DNA of 64,000 nucleotides from Ardenticatenaceae bacterium (GCA_020634395.1 JACKBU010000023.1:1-64000), one strand, 5' to 3'. Shown: positions 44,058 through 53,206, numbered from the stretch's first letter. Made by a program: numbers and translations. Notes: generated by a model not told the origin, from the sequence alone.

Positions 44058-45706
44058 TAGCGTCTCGTCAGCCCCGACAACCAGGCTGGCAGTTTTGAAG
44101 AACGGTTTTTCCTGGAAGAGCGACGTTTGTTGGTCTGGTTGTTGTATTCGTAAAGATTGTAATAGTAGTAGTAATAGCCGTAGCCACGCCGGTCCGGATT
44201 GAGTTTATTCAAGACGGCGCCAAAAATGTTGCCGCCGGTTCTCTGCAATCGCTCAATTGCCCCGATAAAGGTGTTGCGTTTTGTTTTGCCGGTGTCCACG
44301 ACAACCAGACAGCCGGTTACCAGGGCGCTAAGGATCGAGGCGTCCGCTACGGTGAGAACGGGCGGCGTATCGAAAATAACGATGTCGGCCTCACTCTGGA
44401 GTTCCTGAACGAGTTGGTTCATGCGCTGTGAGCTGAGCAGTTCGGCGGGGTTCGGGGGGATTGGCCCACTGGTCATGATCCGCAGAAAGGGAACCTTGGT
44501 CTCTTGAACATGCTGGATGACTGACGATTCACTATCGAGAACGGCCGTTGTCAGACCAAAATTGTTTGGCGTCTCAAAGATCTTGTGCTGCACCGGCCGT
44601 CGCAAATCAGAGTCCACTAAAATAGTTCTCTTACCCGCCTGCGCCATCACCACCGCCAGATTCGCTGTCGTTGTCGATTTTCCTTCCCCAGGAGATGAAC
44701 TTGTAACCAAAACACTGCGCAGGCCTTCATCCACAGCGGAAAAGCTCAAATTTGTGCGAATGACCCGATAAGCCTCAGAGATAGGATCGCGGGGCGTCAA
44801 CTGTGTAACCAGGGTCTGCGGCAAAGAATCAGATTTTATGTTGGCAATGGCACCGAGGGTTGTCAGTCCGGTGTCTTCCATAATCTGATCAGGCGATTTA
44901 ATGGAATCGTCCAGATACTCAATCAAAAAGATAAGGCCCAGGGCAACCATGCCGCCCACGACCATTGCCAGTAAGGTATTGGTGACGGTGCGCGGACGAA
45001 TTGGGGCGCCAGGTACTGTAGCCGGCTCAATGGGCACAAGGTTGCTGTTCTCTTTGGCCTGATCCGTTTGCAGTTGATTCAAATTATTAAACGCTTCCGT
45101 GTAACGGATCTGCGCTTCGTTTAACTGTGTTTCCAGGCGGGAGCGCAGCGCCAAATCTTCGGCGGATTCGGCGGTGCTTAGTTCGTTAATCTGGGTTTCC
45201 AACGATTGAATCGTATCCCCGATTTCATTCAGGCGGCCCTGCCAGTTGCCAATAGGTTCGGCATAACGCAAACTATCGCGAGCCTGGTTCTCGGCGATGA
45301 ACACGTTGCCCAAGGCGTTGGCAATGGCCGCGGTGCGCGCCGGGTCCGTATCTTCAACTGTGATGACGATGATCTGGGTATCTTGAGGGGCAGAGACAGT
45401 AATCTTGCCGCGCAGTTGGCCTGGGGATAGCGGTAGGTCAAGCTGTTCAACGGTTTTTTGTAGGATGGGAGTGGTTGTCAGGATTTCAACGTAGGTTTGA
45501 GCCAAACGCTGCTCAAACAAAACTTGCGAGTAATCATTGCCTGTGTTGCTGCCCGGCGCTTCATCAATCAGCAGACGCGAGGAGGCCCGATAAACGGGGG
45601 TGGTGTTTTTGCTGAAGATGTAGGCTCCGGCTCCGGCGACGATGACGCCCAGGATAATTAGCCAGGCCCAACGCCAGACAAGGGAAATATAATCTTTTAT
45701 AACCAT
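44057..45706 (-). CDS. Wzc-type polysaccharide co-polymerase and bacterial tyrosine kinase
   Basis: 549 residues. A Wzz chain-length domain with two spans (about 14-35 and 250-270) and a coiled-coil periplasmic part is fused to a BY-kinase. The kinase has Walker A SSPGEGKST (Lys343), Walker A' ILVDSDLRRP and Walker B IVIFDTPPVL. The C-terminal tyrosine cluster at residues 509-521 (YGYYYYYYNLYEY) is the autophosphorylation tail, followed by a basic tail. It controls the length and export of a surface polysaccharide. It is the first gene of the coupled minus-strand surface operon. Confidence 0.93.
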   Translation of the reverse strand: MVIKDYISLVWRWAWLIILGVIVAGAGAYIFSKNTTPVYRASSRLLIDEAPGSNTGNDYSQVLFEQRLAQTYVEILTTTPILQKTVEQLDLPLSPGQLRGKITVSAPQDTQIIVITVEDTDPARTAAIANALGNVFIAENQARDSLRYAEPIGNWQGRLNEIGDTIQSLETQINELSTAESAEDLALRSRLETQLNEAQIRYTEAFNNLNQLQTDQAKENSNLVPIEPATVPGAPIRPRTVTNTLLAMVVGGMVALGLIFLIEYLDDSIKSPDQIMEDTGLTTLGAIANIKSDSLPQTLVTQLTPRDPISEAYRVIRTNLSFSAVDEGLRSVLVTSSSPGEGKSTTTANLAVVMAQAGKRTILVDSDLRRPVQHKIFETPNNFGLTTAVLDSESSVIQHVQETKVPFLRIMTSGPIPPNPAELLSSQRMNQLVQELQSEADIVIFDTPPVLTVADASILSALVTGCLVVVDTGKTKRNTFIGAIERLQRTGGNIFGAVLNKLNPDRRGYGYYYYYYNLYEYNNQTNKRRSSRKNRSSKLPAWLSGLTRR

Positions 45707-45750
45707 GGTAATGCTAAAACTCCATTGGAATTAGCTGACAAGTCAGCATT

Positions 45751-46050
45751 TTAGTTTGTCTTGAAAAGTGTAAACAGGTTATAAAGGCTGAGCAATGTGA
45801 AAAAGGTCCAGATCGCTATTTCCCATATTCGCTGGCTGGTGCCGGCTAGACCGATGCCGATGAGTGTAAAACTCAGCCAGAAAGCCTTTAGGAAGGTTGG
45901 CGTGTCTAATTGTGAACGGATTGGCTGCTTTTGATCGTTGGCCAACCAATAGTGGTAACTAAAAGCGGCTAAGAGAACGGCCAGTCCGACTATCCAAAAG
46001 CTGTTGATGAAGACGGAGAACCAGTTAATCACAGGCGTCCAGTATAGCAT
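45751..46050 (-). CDS. Small hydrophobic membrane protein, unknown function
   Basis: 99 residues with three hydrophobic stretches (about 8-31, 56-70 and 74-96) and a short polar loop. I do not recognise a family. The gene lies 44 bases upstream of the Wzc-type kinase on the same strand and could be the first gene of that transcript. The ATG at 46048-46050 is used. Confidence rests on position and membrane-protein character alone. Confidence 0.55.
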   Translation of the reverse strand: MLYWTPVINWFSVFINSFWIVGLAVLLAAFSYHYWLANDQKQPIRSQLDTPTFLKAFWLSFTLIGIGLAGTSQRIWEIAIWTFFTLLSLYNLFTLFKTN

Positions 46051-46202
46051 ATGCTAAAATGGGCACAAACGGCCGTCTCTTTCATTCATCCACTCATCAT
46101 ATCTGAGGACAGCTTGCATAACGTTGCCAGCTTAGGGGGTCTCGTTTACAACTAACGTTACATTTACGATGCACGATACGAATTAGTGCGCTTGAGGAAA
46201 AA

Positions 46203-47585
46203 ATGGCAAAGATACAAACCCAATATGTCTGTCGTTCTTGCGGGCGGGTAACGCCCGTTTACATGGGCAAGTGCCCTAAGTGCGGCCAGTTTGGCACAAT
46301 GGAAGAAGAAGTGCTTGTCCCTGAGACGACGGCCGTTCCCAAAAATCGCCGCGCCCACGCCTACACACCCGATCAGCCCCAACGTCTGGCGGAAGTCACC
46401 GCCGATGGCGTGGAACGCCTGCCGATGGCTATTACCGAGTTTGCCCGCGTCCTGGGCGGAGGGTTGGTACCCGGCTCCCTCGTCTTGCTGGGCGGTGAGC
46501 CGGGCATTGGTAAGTCCACCCTGCTGTTAGAAGTGGCCGCCCTGGTCGCCAACCAACACGGCGCTGCCCTGTACGTCTCTGGTGAGGAAAGCGCGCGGCA
46601 GATCAAAATGCGGGCGGACCGCATGGGCATTCAGGCCGACGACCTGTTCCTGGTAACCGAAACCAATCTCACCGGTATTTTAGGCCATGTAGAAAAACTG
46701 AAACCCACGCTGCTCATCGTGGACAGCATCCAGACTACCTACGACGATGGCCTCACTTCGACGGCGGGCAGCGTCAGCCAGGTGCGGGCCTGTGCCAGCC
46801 GCTTTCAGGAACTGGCCAAGCTGAACGGCGTGACCGTGTTTTTGGTGGGCCACGTCACCAAAGAAGGGGCTATCGCCGGACCGCGAGTGCTGGAACACAT
46901 TGTAGACACGGTGCTTTATCTGGAAGGCGATCCCTTCCACCGCTACCGCCTTTTGCGCAGCGTAAAGAATCGTTTTGGGGCCACCAGCGAAGTAGGGGTC
47001 TTTGAGATGGCGGAGCGGGGGATGGTGGAAGTGCCGAATCCTTCGGAAGCCTTTTTGGCCGAGCGCCAGGTGAATGCGCCGGGCTCGGCCATCGCCGTGA
47101 CGATTGAAGGAACACGGCCGTTGCTCGTCGAGGTTCAGGCTTTGGCCAGCAGCACGACCTTTTCCAACCCGCGGCGCACGGCCAATGGGGTAGATTATAA
47201 CCGCCTGCTCCTGTTAACGGCCGTTCTCACCCGCAGGGTCAACATCCCCCTTTACGACAAAGATGTGTTCCTCAACGTGATTGGCGGGCTGCAAATTGGC
47301 GAGCCGGCCGCCGATGTAGCCATTGCTGTGGCCCTGGCCAGCAGCGTGAAAGACCGGCCCATCCACGCCGACATGGCGTTTGTCGGAGAAGTAGGTCTGA
47401 GCGGTGAACTGCGGGCTGTGAGCCAGTTGGAAACGCGGCTGCGCGAAGCGGCCAAATTGGGCTTCAAACGGTGTGTCGTGCCCCGATCCACCCGCAAAAG
47501 CAGCCTCACCGTCCCCCCGGGCCTGGAAATGATCGGCTGCCGCACGCTGGCGGAGGTGATCCAGGCTGCTTTGCTGCCTGCCTGA
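46203..47585 (+). CDS. radA: DNA repair protein RadA
   Basis: A 460-residue RecA-like ATPase that promotes branch migration in recombination. The N-terminal zinc finger has Cys10, Cys13, Cys24 and Cys27 (CRSCG, CPKCG). Walker A is GEPGIGKST (Lys104), the RadA-specific KNRFG is at 255-259, and the C-terminal Lon-like domain contains DVAIAVALASSVKDRPI. A GAGG site lies six bases before the ATG. It is alone on its strand and converges with the GH99-like gene. Confidence 0.96.
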   Translation: MAKIQTQYVCRSCGRVTPVYMGKCPKCGQFGTMEEEVLVPETTAVPKNRRAHAYTPDQPQRLAEVTADGVERLPMAITEFARVLGGGLVPGSLVLLGGEPGIGKSTLLLEVAALVANQHGAALYVSGEESARQIKMRADRMGIQADDLFLVTETNLTGILGHVEKLKPTLLIVDSIQTTYDDGLTSTAGSVSQVRACASRFQELAKLNGVTVFLVGHVTKEGAIAGPRVLEHIVDTVLYLEGDPFHRYRLLRSVKNRFGATSEVGVFEMAERGMVEVPNPSEAFLAERQVNAPGSAIAVTIEGTRPLLVEVQALASSTTFSNPRRTANGVDYNRLLLLTAVLTRRVNIPLYDKDVFLNVIGGLQIGEPAADVAIAVALASSVKDRPIHADMAFVGEVGLSGELRAVSQLETRLREAAKLGFKRCVVPRSTRKSSLTVPPGLEMIGCRTLAEVIQAALLPA

Positions 47586-47605
47586 ACCAACGTGGGGTTA
47601 TCGGC

Positions 47606-49426
47606 TCAGGCGCGCCGGCCGATGAAGAGCAGCACCACGCCGGCCAGAGCCATGAAGAGGATGATACCTACGGCTACGGCCGTCAGTGTTTTCAATCCCG
47701 GTAATGATCTGGTTGGCGCATCCGACGAGACAGCCAGCGCGTTTGTGGGAGCAGCGGCGGGCGTGCTGGGGGCGGCAGCCGTGATTGTTGGCGGAACAGG
47801 TGTGGCCGTGGGTACGGCCGTTTCCGTGGGCGGTGGACTGGCCGTAGGTGTCGGGGTGGCCAGTTGTTCCGGCAAATTGGTTGAGCCGCCAACTTCCTCT
47901 GGCTGGGGCTGCTGGCCGACGAGGACTTCCTGCCCCAACTGCAGCACACTGTTCTCATCCAGCCCGCTGACCTCGTAAAAAGCCTCCATAGTTAAATCGT
48001 AGGTGGTGGCAATGCCGATGGGGGTATCGCCGGCCTGAACGATGTGGACGATACGGCCGTCTGGTTTGACGCGCGCCTGGGGGAAGCCGGGCAGCAACGT
48101 GGAGCCATCGGGCAGCACGGAATAGCCAATGATCAGCGTGTCGCCGGCCGCCAGGAAGGCGTTTTCATCCAGGTTGTTGTAAGCGTACAGGTCGCTTAAA
48201 GCGATACCAAACCGGTCGGCGATGAGGATGAAGCTGTCGCCAGGGACAACCGTGTAGAGGATACGGCCGTCTGGCAGCGCGGTGGGGGAGGCGATGGGGG
48301 AGGCGGTAGGGGTGGCAGTTGGTGGTTCGGCAGGCACGGGCGTGTTTGCCGGTGTTGATGTCGGCTCCACCTGTTGTGCGCCGCCGGAGGGGGGCACGGC
48401 CGTGGCCTCGGGATTGGCCGAAACGGCCGTGGGTTGGGGCGGCGGAGGCGGAGCCGCCAGGCTGCCCGCTTTATACCCGGCGCTCAATTCGGCCGTAAGC
48501 TGCAAATAGGTGTTGCCATACTCCAGGCTCGATTCAATCTGGCTGCCCTCTTTCCACTCGTTGAACGAGTTGATGATCACCATGTCTGGGGCGCTGGACG
48601 CTGCCCCGCCAAAAGTGGAACGGTAAAAATCACCATTGGCGCGATCTCGGGAGAATGCGGCTTCGCCCCGACCGAGCAGCGTGTCGTTCCAGCCGGGCAT
48701 GGCGGTGGCTACCCAGTATTTGTACCCGCCGTAGGTCGCTGCGGCGGCGCGGGTGTTGGCCGCCCAACTGGCGGCCGTCCCGGCCGGATTACCCGACCAG
48801 GCAATGTTGTACAGATGCAGGCCGTCGAAAGCGTTGAGATAGGAGGTGTCACCGCCTTCGGCAATCCAGATGCTGTTGCGGTCGGGATCCACGGCGCTGC
48901 GAATCGTTGTCCAGTCAGCGGGCGAGAGCAGCCAGTTGGCCCAAAAGAAAATGACCGGTTTGCCGTCCACACGCAGATAGGCAGGGTGGGCGGCGTGGGT
49001 AGTGAGAAGAGTGCGCAGGGCGTTGATGCGGTCGTCGTTGGAAGCGAAGAAGGGGCTGCCGGTTTCAAAATCGACGGCGGCCTTAAAGCCGCTGCCGCCG
49101 GCGATGTTTAGCAGGGCGCGGAAATTGGTTTCGGTCTGGTTGTTGGCTTCTTGTGGACCGTACCAGCTTTGGACAAAGCCGTCGATGCCGGCAGATTGGG
49201 CATCGGCGACCTGGCGCTGGATGACGGCCGTGTCCGTGGAAAAGTAAGGGCTTACCGGCTGGAAGGGCGTCTTGCCGGGGCCGAAAGAATCAGGGCTGTA
49301 CCAGGCATAGTAGAAAGCCAGCACCAGCCGTGTCTGGCCCTGGGCCTGGGCGGACGGAGCACTCAGCGTCTGGCCAAGAAGCAGGGTAAAGCCTGTCAGC
49401 AAAAAAATCAGCAGTCTATTTTTCAT
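47606..49426 (-). CDS. Secreted GH99-like protein with two LysM domains and C-terminal anchor
   Basis: 606 residues from the ATG at 49424-49426 (a TTG two codons upstream is also open). A signal peptide precedes a glycoside-hydrolase family 99-like (endo-alpha-mannosidase-like) TIM barrel at about residues 30-330: LVLAFYYAWYSPDSFG, GIDGFVQSWYGP and the acidic NSFNEWKEGSQIE. A Thr/Pro linker leads to two LysM domains (VVPGDSFILIADRFGIALS; IVQAGDTPIGIATTYDLT), then a second linker and a C-terminal span (LTAVAVGIILFMALAGVVLLF). It probably cleaves or binds a mannan-like surface glycan while held at the wall. Catalysis is inferred from family only. Confidence 0.82.
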   Translation of the reverse strand: MKNRLLIFLLTGFTLLLGQTLSAPSAQAQGQTRLVLAFYYAWYSPDSFGPGKTPFQPVSPYFSTDTAVIQRQVADAQSAGIDGFVQSWYGPQEANNQTETNFRALLNIAGGSGFKAAVDFETGSPFFASNDDRINALRTLLTTHAAHPAYLRVDGKPVIFFWANWLLSPADWTTIRSAVDPDRNSIWIAEGGDTSYLNAFDGLHLYNIAWSGNPAGTAASWAANTRAAAATYGGYKYWVATAMPGWNDTLLGRGEAAFSRDRANGDFYRSTFGGAASSAPDMVIINSFNEWKEGSQIESSLEYGNTYLQLTAELSAGYKAGSLAAPPPPPQPTAVSANPEATAVPPSGGAQQVEPTSTPANTPVPAEPPTATPTASPIASPTALPDGRILYTVVPGDSFILIADRFGIALSDLYAYNNLDENAFLAAGDTLIIGYSVLPDGSTLLPGFPQARVKPDGRIVHIVQAGDTPIGIATTYDLTMEAFYEVSGLDENSVLQLGQEVLVGQQPQPEEVGGSTNLPEQLATPTPTASPPPTETAVPTATPVPPTITAAAPSTPAAAPTNALAVSSDAPTRSLPGLKTLTAVAVGIILFMALAGVVLLFIGRRA

Positions 49427-49451
49427 AGGCAAATTGGTGTAGGAACGGCCG

Positions 49452-50495
49452 TTACTCAGCTCCCGGCCCTACGTAGCGATATTCCAGCGACGGCGTGATA
49501 AATTCGGTGAGCAGTTCCACAGCGCGTTCGGCTTCCGTTTTATTTAACTGACTGGAGAAACCCAATAAAACGTCTTGCCAGTTAAAAGTCTCGTGATTGT
49601 ATTCCACCAGGCGCGGCTCGCCGCTGATGCCGCCCAGTTCAGCGGCTTTGTCGATGGCATCCTGGAAATTGCCCAACTGGTCGACCAGGCCATTTGCCAG
49701 CGCCTGACGGCCGGAGTAGACACGGCCGTCGGCCAACTTGCGCACTTCTGCCTCCGAGAGATTACGGCCGTCGGCCACCACGCGCACAAACTCGTCGTAG
49801 GCTTCGTTGGTGATGGATTCCAGGATATCCCGTTGTTCGGTGGTCAGCTCTTCCCAGGTGCTGCCCATTGCCTTGTTCTCGCCACTGGTGATGTCGATAA
49901 CCTTTACGCCTACCTTATCTATTAGGTCAGAGGCGTCATACAAGGTGAGGATAACGCCCAGGCTGCCGGTCAGGGTATCGGGGCGGGCAATGATATAGTC
50001 GCCGGGCGCACTGACGTAATATCCGCCGGAAGCCGCCACGCTGGCCATGCTGACCACGATCGGCTTTTCTACATTTTGCAGCGTTTCCCAGATTTGTGCC
50101 GAGCCGGTGACTGAACCGCCGGGGCTGTCTACTCGCAGGATGATGGCTCTGACGGTGGGATCTGCCTCGGCTGCTTCTAAGTCGTTGATGACCCGGCTGC
50201 TCACGGCGTCGGCGGCGTTGGGACGGTCGCTGCTGAGGATCGTGCCTTCGACGCGGACGATCGCTACGGCGTCACCAAAACCGGCGCTGCTGGCGCCGGA
50301 GGCGCTGCTGAGGCCCAGGAGACCTGAGCTGAGCACGGCCGTTCCGCCCAAAACAGCGCAGCTGCACACCGGCAGCATAAACCCGACGATTACGCTGATG
50401 AGCACCCACAAGGCGGTGCGGTTTTGCGATTTAGTTTCCCCGGCTGCCGCTGCAGACTGGGGCGCGGCTGGCGTAACGGCCGTTTCTTCCTCCAT
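49452..50495 (-). CDS. sppA: Signal peptide peptidase SppA (S49)
   Basis: A 347-residue membrane-anchored serine protease that degrades cleaved signal peptides. It has one span at about residues 28-50. The catalytic serine is in MASVAASGGYY (Ser156) and the lysine base in ITSGENKAMGS (Lys208), as in the single-domain Bacillus-type enzyme. RVDSPGGSVTGS is also typical. The start at 50493-50495 is supported by GAGGAG at eight bases; a Met three codons earlier would overlap that site. Confidence 0.94.
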   Translation of the reverse strand: MEEETAVTPAAPQSAAAAGETKSQNRTALWVLISVIVGFMLPVCSCAVLGGTAVLSSGLLGLSSASGASSAGFGDAVAIVRVEGTILSSDRPNAADAVSSRVINDLEAAEADPTVRAIILRVDSPGGSVTGSAQIWETLQNVEKPIVVSMASVAASGGYYVSAPGDYIIARPDTLTGSLGVILTLYDASDLIDKVGVKVIDITSGENKAMGSTWEELTTEQRDILESITNEAYDEFVRVVADGRNLSEAEVRKLADGRVYSGRQALANGLVDQLGNFQDAIDKAAELGGISGEPRLVEYNHETFNWQDVLLGFSSQLNKTEAERAVELLTEFITPSLEYRYVGPGAE

Positions 50496-50537
50496 TACAC
50501 ACATCTCCTCATCAAAATTTAGAATACAAGAAGCCTC

Positions 50538-50565
50538 ATTATACCGTTGAACCGCAAAGGTCAAA
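50538..50565 (-). promoter_or_regulatory. Promoter of sppA
   Basis: On the minus strand TTTGAC (50565-50560) and TATAAT (50543-50538) are 16 bases apart. It lies back-to-back with the rpsF promoter. Confidence 0.7.
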
Positions 50566-50571
50566 GTAGAC

Positions 50572-50599
50572 TTGAACAATTCTTAAAGTGTGCTATCAT
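50572..50599 (+). promoter_or_regulatory. Promoter of rpsF-ssb-rpsR
   Basis: TTGAAC (50572-50577) and TATCAT (50594-50599) are 16 bases apart, with a TGC extension before the -10. The leader to rpsF is about 107 bases and contains a short hydrophilic open frame of no clear meaning. Confidence 0.7.
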
Positions 50600-50713
50600 C
50601 CCTCCCTCGTTGCACAGCAGCATAAAAATTGAGTGTTCGCTGCTTTCCGCTCTTGACTCGATCAAGGGCATCACTCGCCCGAGTAATCCCAAGGAAAGGA
50701 GGTTAATAGCAAC

Positions 50714-51007
50714 ATGCGCGAGTACGAAGTCACAGTTATTTTGCAACCTAATTTAGAGGAAACGCCCCGAAACGAACTGGTGGAACGAATTGTCGGTTGG
50801 ATGGGCAATGGTCAAGAAGATGCCGAAAAACCGGTGATCAATCACTGGGGGAAGCGTTTTATGGCCTACGACATCCAGGGCTTTCAGGAAGGATATTACG
50901 TCTTCTTCGAAGCCAAGATGGATCCGGACCAGATTTCGGAGTTGGAGCGCAACTTCCAATTTACGGAGGATATTATTCGTTACCTCGTTGTCCGCAAGGA
51001 AGAATAG
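50714..51007 (+). CDS. rpsF: 30S ribosomal protein S6
   Basis: 97 residues. MREYEVTVILQPNLEE at the start and the WGKRFMAYDIQGFQEGYYVFFEAKMD stretch (here WGKRFMAYDIQGFQEGYY) are S6 signatures; it pairs with S18 on the 30S platform. AAGGAGG precedes the ATG. First gene of the conserved rpsF-ssb-rpsR operon. Confidence 0.97.
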   Translation: MREYEVTVILQPNLEETPRNELVERIVGWMGNGQEDAEKPVINHWGKRFMAYDIQGFQEGYYVFFEAKMDPDQISELERNFQFTEDIIRYLVVRKEE

Positions 51008-51086
51008 TGCCGGTCTGGCGCCAGAGGCGGCGGCTACTTAGCCTGTCGCCATTGGCGTTACGATATTGGCGAAGTTGCGAGAAGAA

Positions 51087-51425
51087 ATGAATAAAGGGTT
51101 AAACAAAGTCTTGTTGATTGGTCAGGTGGAAGGTCTGGTGGATGTCCGCCGGATGCCAAACGGCCGTCCTGTCGCTGCGTTTACCCTGGCTGTTCCCCGT
51201 ACCTGGACGTCTGCAGAGGGGGAGTATTTCGAAGAAACGGAATGGTTTAACATTGTGGCCTGGGGCAGCCTGGCCGACGTTTGCGAAAAGTGGCTGACAA
51301 GTGAAAGTCAAGTTTACCTGGAAGGCCGACTGCAAACGCGCAGTTGGGAGGATAATACCGGTCGCAAACATTTCCGTACCGAAGTGATCGCCCAGGAAAT
51401 CATCACCTTATCAGATTTTGAATAA
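51087..51425 (+). CDS. ssb: Single-stranded DNA-binding protein
   Basis: 112 residues: an OB fold with NKVLLIGQVEGLVDVRRMPNG, TEWFNIVAWGSLADVCEKWL and VYLEGRLQTRSWED. It is shorter than E. coli SSB and lacks the long linker and acidic DDDIPF tip; it ends TLSDFE, so partner binding through the tip may be weak or supplied by another SSB. The ATG at 51087 is preferred over a TTG seven codons upstream. It lies between rpsF and rpsR, as in many bacteria. Confidence 0.93.
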   Translation: MNKGLNKVLLIGQVEGLVDVRRMPNGRPVAAFTLAVPRTWTSAEGEYFEETEWFNIVAWGSLADVCEKWLTSESQVYLEGRLQTRSWEDNTGRKHFRTEVIAQEIITLSDFE

Positions 51426-51481
51426 TACAAAAGCAGCCAGGCATTTTATGAAGATGCTTAAGGTTGTCATTGGAGGTAATT

Positions 51482-51718
51482 ATGGCTTATCAAGGTCGTA
51501 AACGTTTTGTGCAAAGAAAACGCGTCTGCGAATTTTGTGTAGAGGGTAGTAATACCGTTGATTACAAGAATGCAGAGAATCTGAAGCGTTATGTGACGGA
51601 ATTTGGTCGTATCCGACCGCGCCGGCAGACAGGTACCTGTGCCAAGCACCAGCGTGCTCTGGCCGTTGCCGTCAAACGCGCTCGTCACATTGCCCTGCTT
51701 CCGTTCGCCGCCGAATAA
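51482..51718 (+). CDS. rpsR: 30S ribosomal protein S18
   Basis: 78 residues, with KNAENLKRYVTEFGRIRPRR and TGTCAKHQRALAVAVKRARH typical of S18. CEFCVEG together with the later cysteine suggests a zinc-binding-type S18. GGAGG lies six bases before the ATG at 51482. Confidence 0.97.
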   Translation: MAYQGRKRFVQRKRVCEFCVEGSNTVDYKNAENLKRYVTEFGRIRPRRQTGTCAKHQRALAVAVKRARHIALLPFAAE

Positions 51719-51739
51719 CCATCAGGAACACATCTGGCT

Positions 51740-53116
51740 ATGAGCAAGAAAAGCACCTCCACCAAGGCGAAAGAAGAAGCAGACCGCCAATCGCGCAAAG
51801 AAGTTCTTCTGGCCAGAAAGCAGGCACAGCAGACGCGCCAACTGCGGATTGCCCTGGGAATCGTCGGTATTCTTATTCTGGCAGTTATTGTTATCGCCGT
51901 AGTGAATGAGTTTGTCGTGGCGCCTAATCGCAGCGTGGCCGTCGTCAATGACAATGAAATCAGCCTGCAGGATTTCCAGGATCGTGTGGTTTATGAACGG
52001 GCACGGCGCGTCGTTTTATTGGAAGATCAGTTGGCCGCCTTTGGTGGTGATGTCGGGATCATCCAGCAGTTTGCCAACCAGGTCTTGGTCGATTTGTATC
52101 CGGCCAATGCCGAGACATTTGGCGAGACTGTGTTGAACCAGATGGTTGACGAGGATTTGATTGCGCAGGCTGCCGGGGACCGGGGTATCACCGTTTCAGA
52201 CGCTGACGTAGAAGCCGAGATTGGCAAATCTTTTAACTACTACGGCGGCGAACTGCCCACGCCGTTACCGACGGCCACGGAGACGGTAATGCCCACGCCT
52301 TCGTTAACGCCGATTCCTACGGCCGTTATCACCGAAGTCGTGCCTACGGCTACCAGCTTTCCCACACCGACTGCCGGTCCAACAAACACTCCTCTGCCCA
52401 CATCCACGCCTGTCAGCGCGGATTCGTTCCAACAGCAGTTAGACGAACTGCTGCAGCAGTACCGTGATTTGGGTGTGAGCGAAGGCGCTTACCGAGCCAG
52501 CGTGCGGGCGCAGCTTTACCGCCAGCGTTTGGCCGATGCCCTGGCCGAAGAGGAAAATCTTTCTCGCGAAGCAGAGCATGTCAACTTCTACGTCCTGGTG
52601 TTTGATAATCAGGAGGAAGCCGACAACGTCGCTGGCACGCTGACATCTGACAATTACCTGGAAGTTTGGAACACGATCCGCAGCCAGCAGGCCGATCCGA
52701 ACGCTACTTCCATGGCCTTTGCTTCAGAGCTGTTCCGGCGCACCGAAGATGACCTGGCAACCTCGTTTAGTCCGGAATTTGCCACGGCCGTTTTCGATCA
52801 GGAGATCGACACACCGACTCCTGTTATTGCCGTGACCGGCCAGGATGGCACGATCAGTTACTTCATCGCCATTCCCAGCGGCAAAGAAATGCTGCCGTTG
52901 ACGGATGCGGCTTACCAGACCAAAAAAGATGAGCTGGTATCGGCCCTGATAACCAGCCTGCGCGGTGGCAACGTGATCGTTCAGGATTTCTGGCGCGATC
53001 GTGTACCAACCAAACCGGCTCTGGATGACAAGTTCTATGCTACACCTACACCGGTCCCCGAACAGCCGATAGTTCCGGAAGTCGCCACGCCGGCGAGCAC
53101 GGTAACAGCGCCCTAA
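51740..53116 (+). CDS. SurA-like membrane-anchored chaperone/isomerase with Thr/Pro-rich insertion
   Basis: 458 residues. A basic cytoplasmic N-terminus is followed by one span (about 37-57), then a SurA N-terminal-like helical domain (VNDNEISLQDFQDRVVY, then LNQMVDEDLIAQAAGDRGITVS). About 50 Thr/Pro-rich residues (about 172-225) interrupt this domain. It resumes with QQQLDELLQQYRDLGVSEG, and a divergent parvulin-like region (EAEHVNFYVLVFDNQEEAD) comes near the C-terminus. Likely an envelope folding factor; isomerase activity is doubtful. It starts 21 bases after rpsR and is probably co-transcribed. Confidence 0.78.
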   Translation: MSKKSTSTKAKEEADRQSRKEVLLARKQAQQTRQLRIALGIVGILILAVIVIAVVNEFVVAPNRSVAVVNDNEISLQDFQDRVVYERARRVVLLEDQLAAFGGDVGIIQQFANQVLVDLYPANAETFGETVLNQMVDEDLIAQAAGDRGITVSDADVEAEIGKSFNYYGGELPTPLPTATETVMPTPSLTPIPTAVITEVVPTATSFPTPTAGPTNTPLPTSTPVSADSFQQQLDELLQQYRDLGVSEGAYRASVRAQLYRQRLADALAEEENLSREAEHVNFYVLVFDNQEEADNVAGTLTSDNYLEVWNTIRSQQADPNATSMAFASELFRRTEDDLATSFSPEFATAVFDQEIDTPTPVIAVTGQDGTISYFIAIPSGKEMLPLTDAAYQTKKDELVSALITSLRGGNVIVQDFWRDRVPTKPALDDKFYATPTPVPEQPIVPEVATPASTVTAP

Positions 53117-53146
53117 GCGCCGCACGTTCAGGGTGAGTTGAGAAAC

Positions 53147-53182
53147 AAACGCCAGGAAAGCTACAGCTTCCTGGCGTTTTTG
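53147..53182 (+). terminator. Rho-independent terminator after the SurA-like gene
   Basis: A long stem ACGCCAGGAA / TTCCTGGCGT with a short loop and one bulged A is followed by TTTTTGTTT. It ends the rpsF-ssb-rpsR-SurA-like transcript and, read in reverse, also faces the convergent small membrane gene. Confidence 0.9.
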
Positions 53183-53206
53183 TTTAGACTTTGATCCGGG
53201 TAAAGA

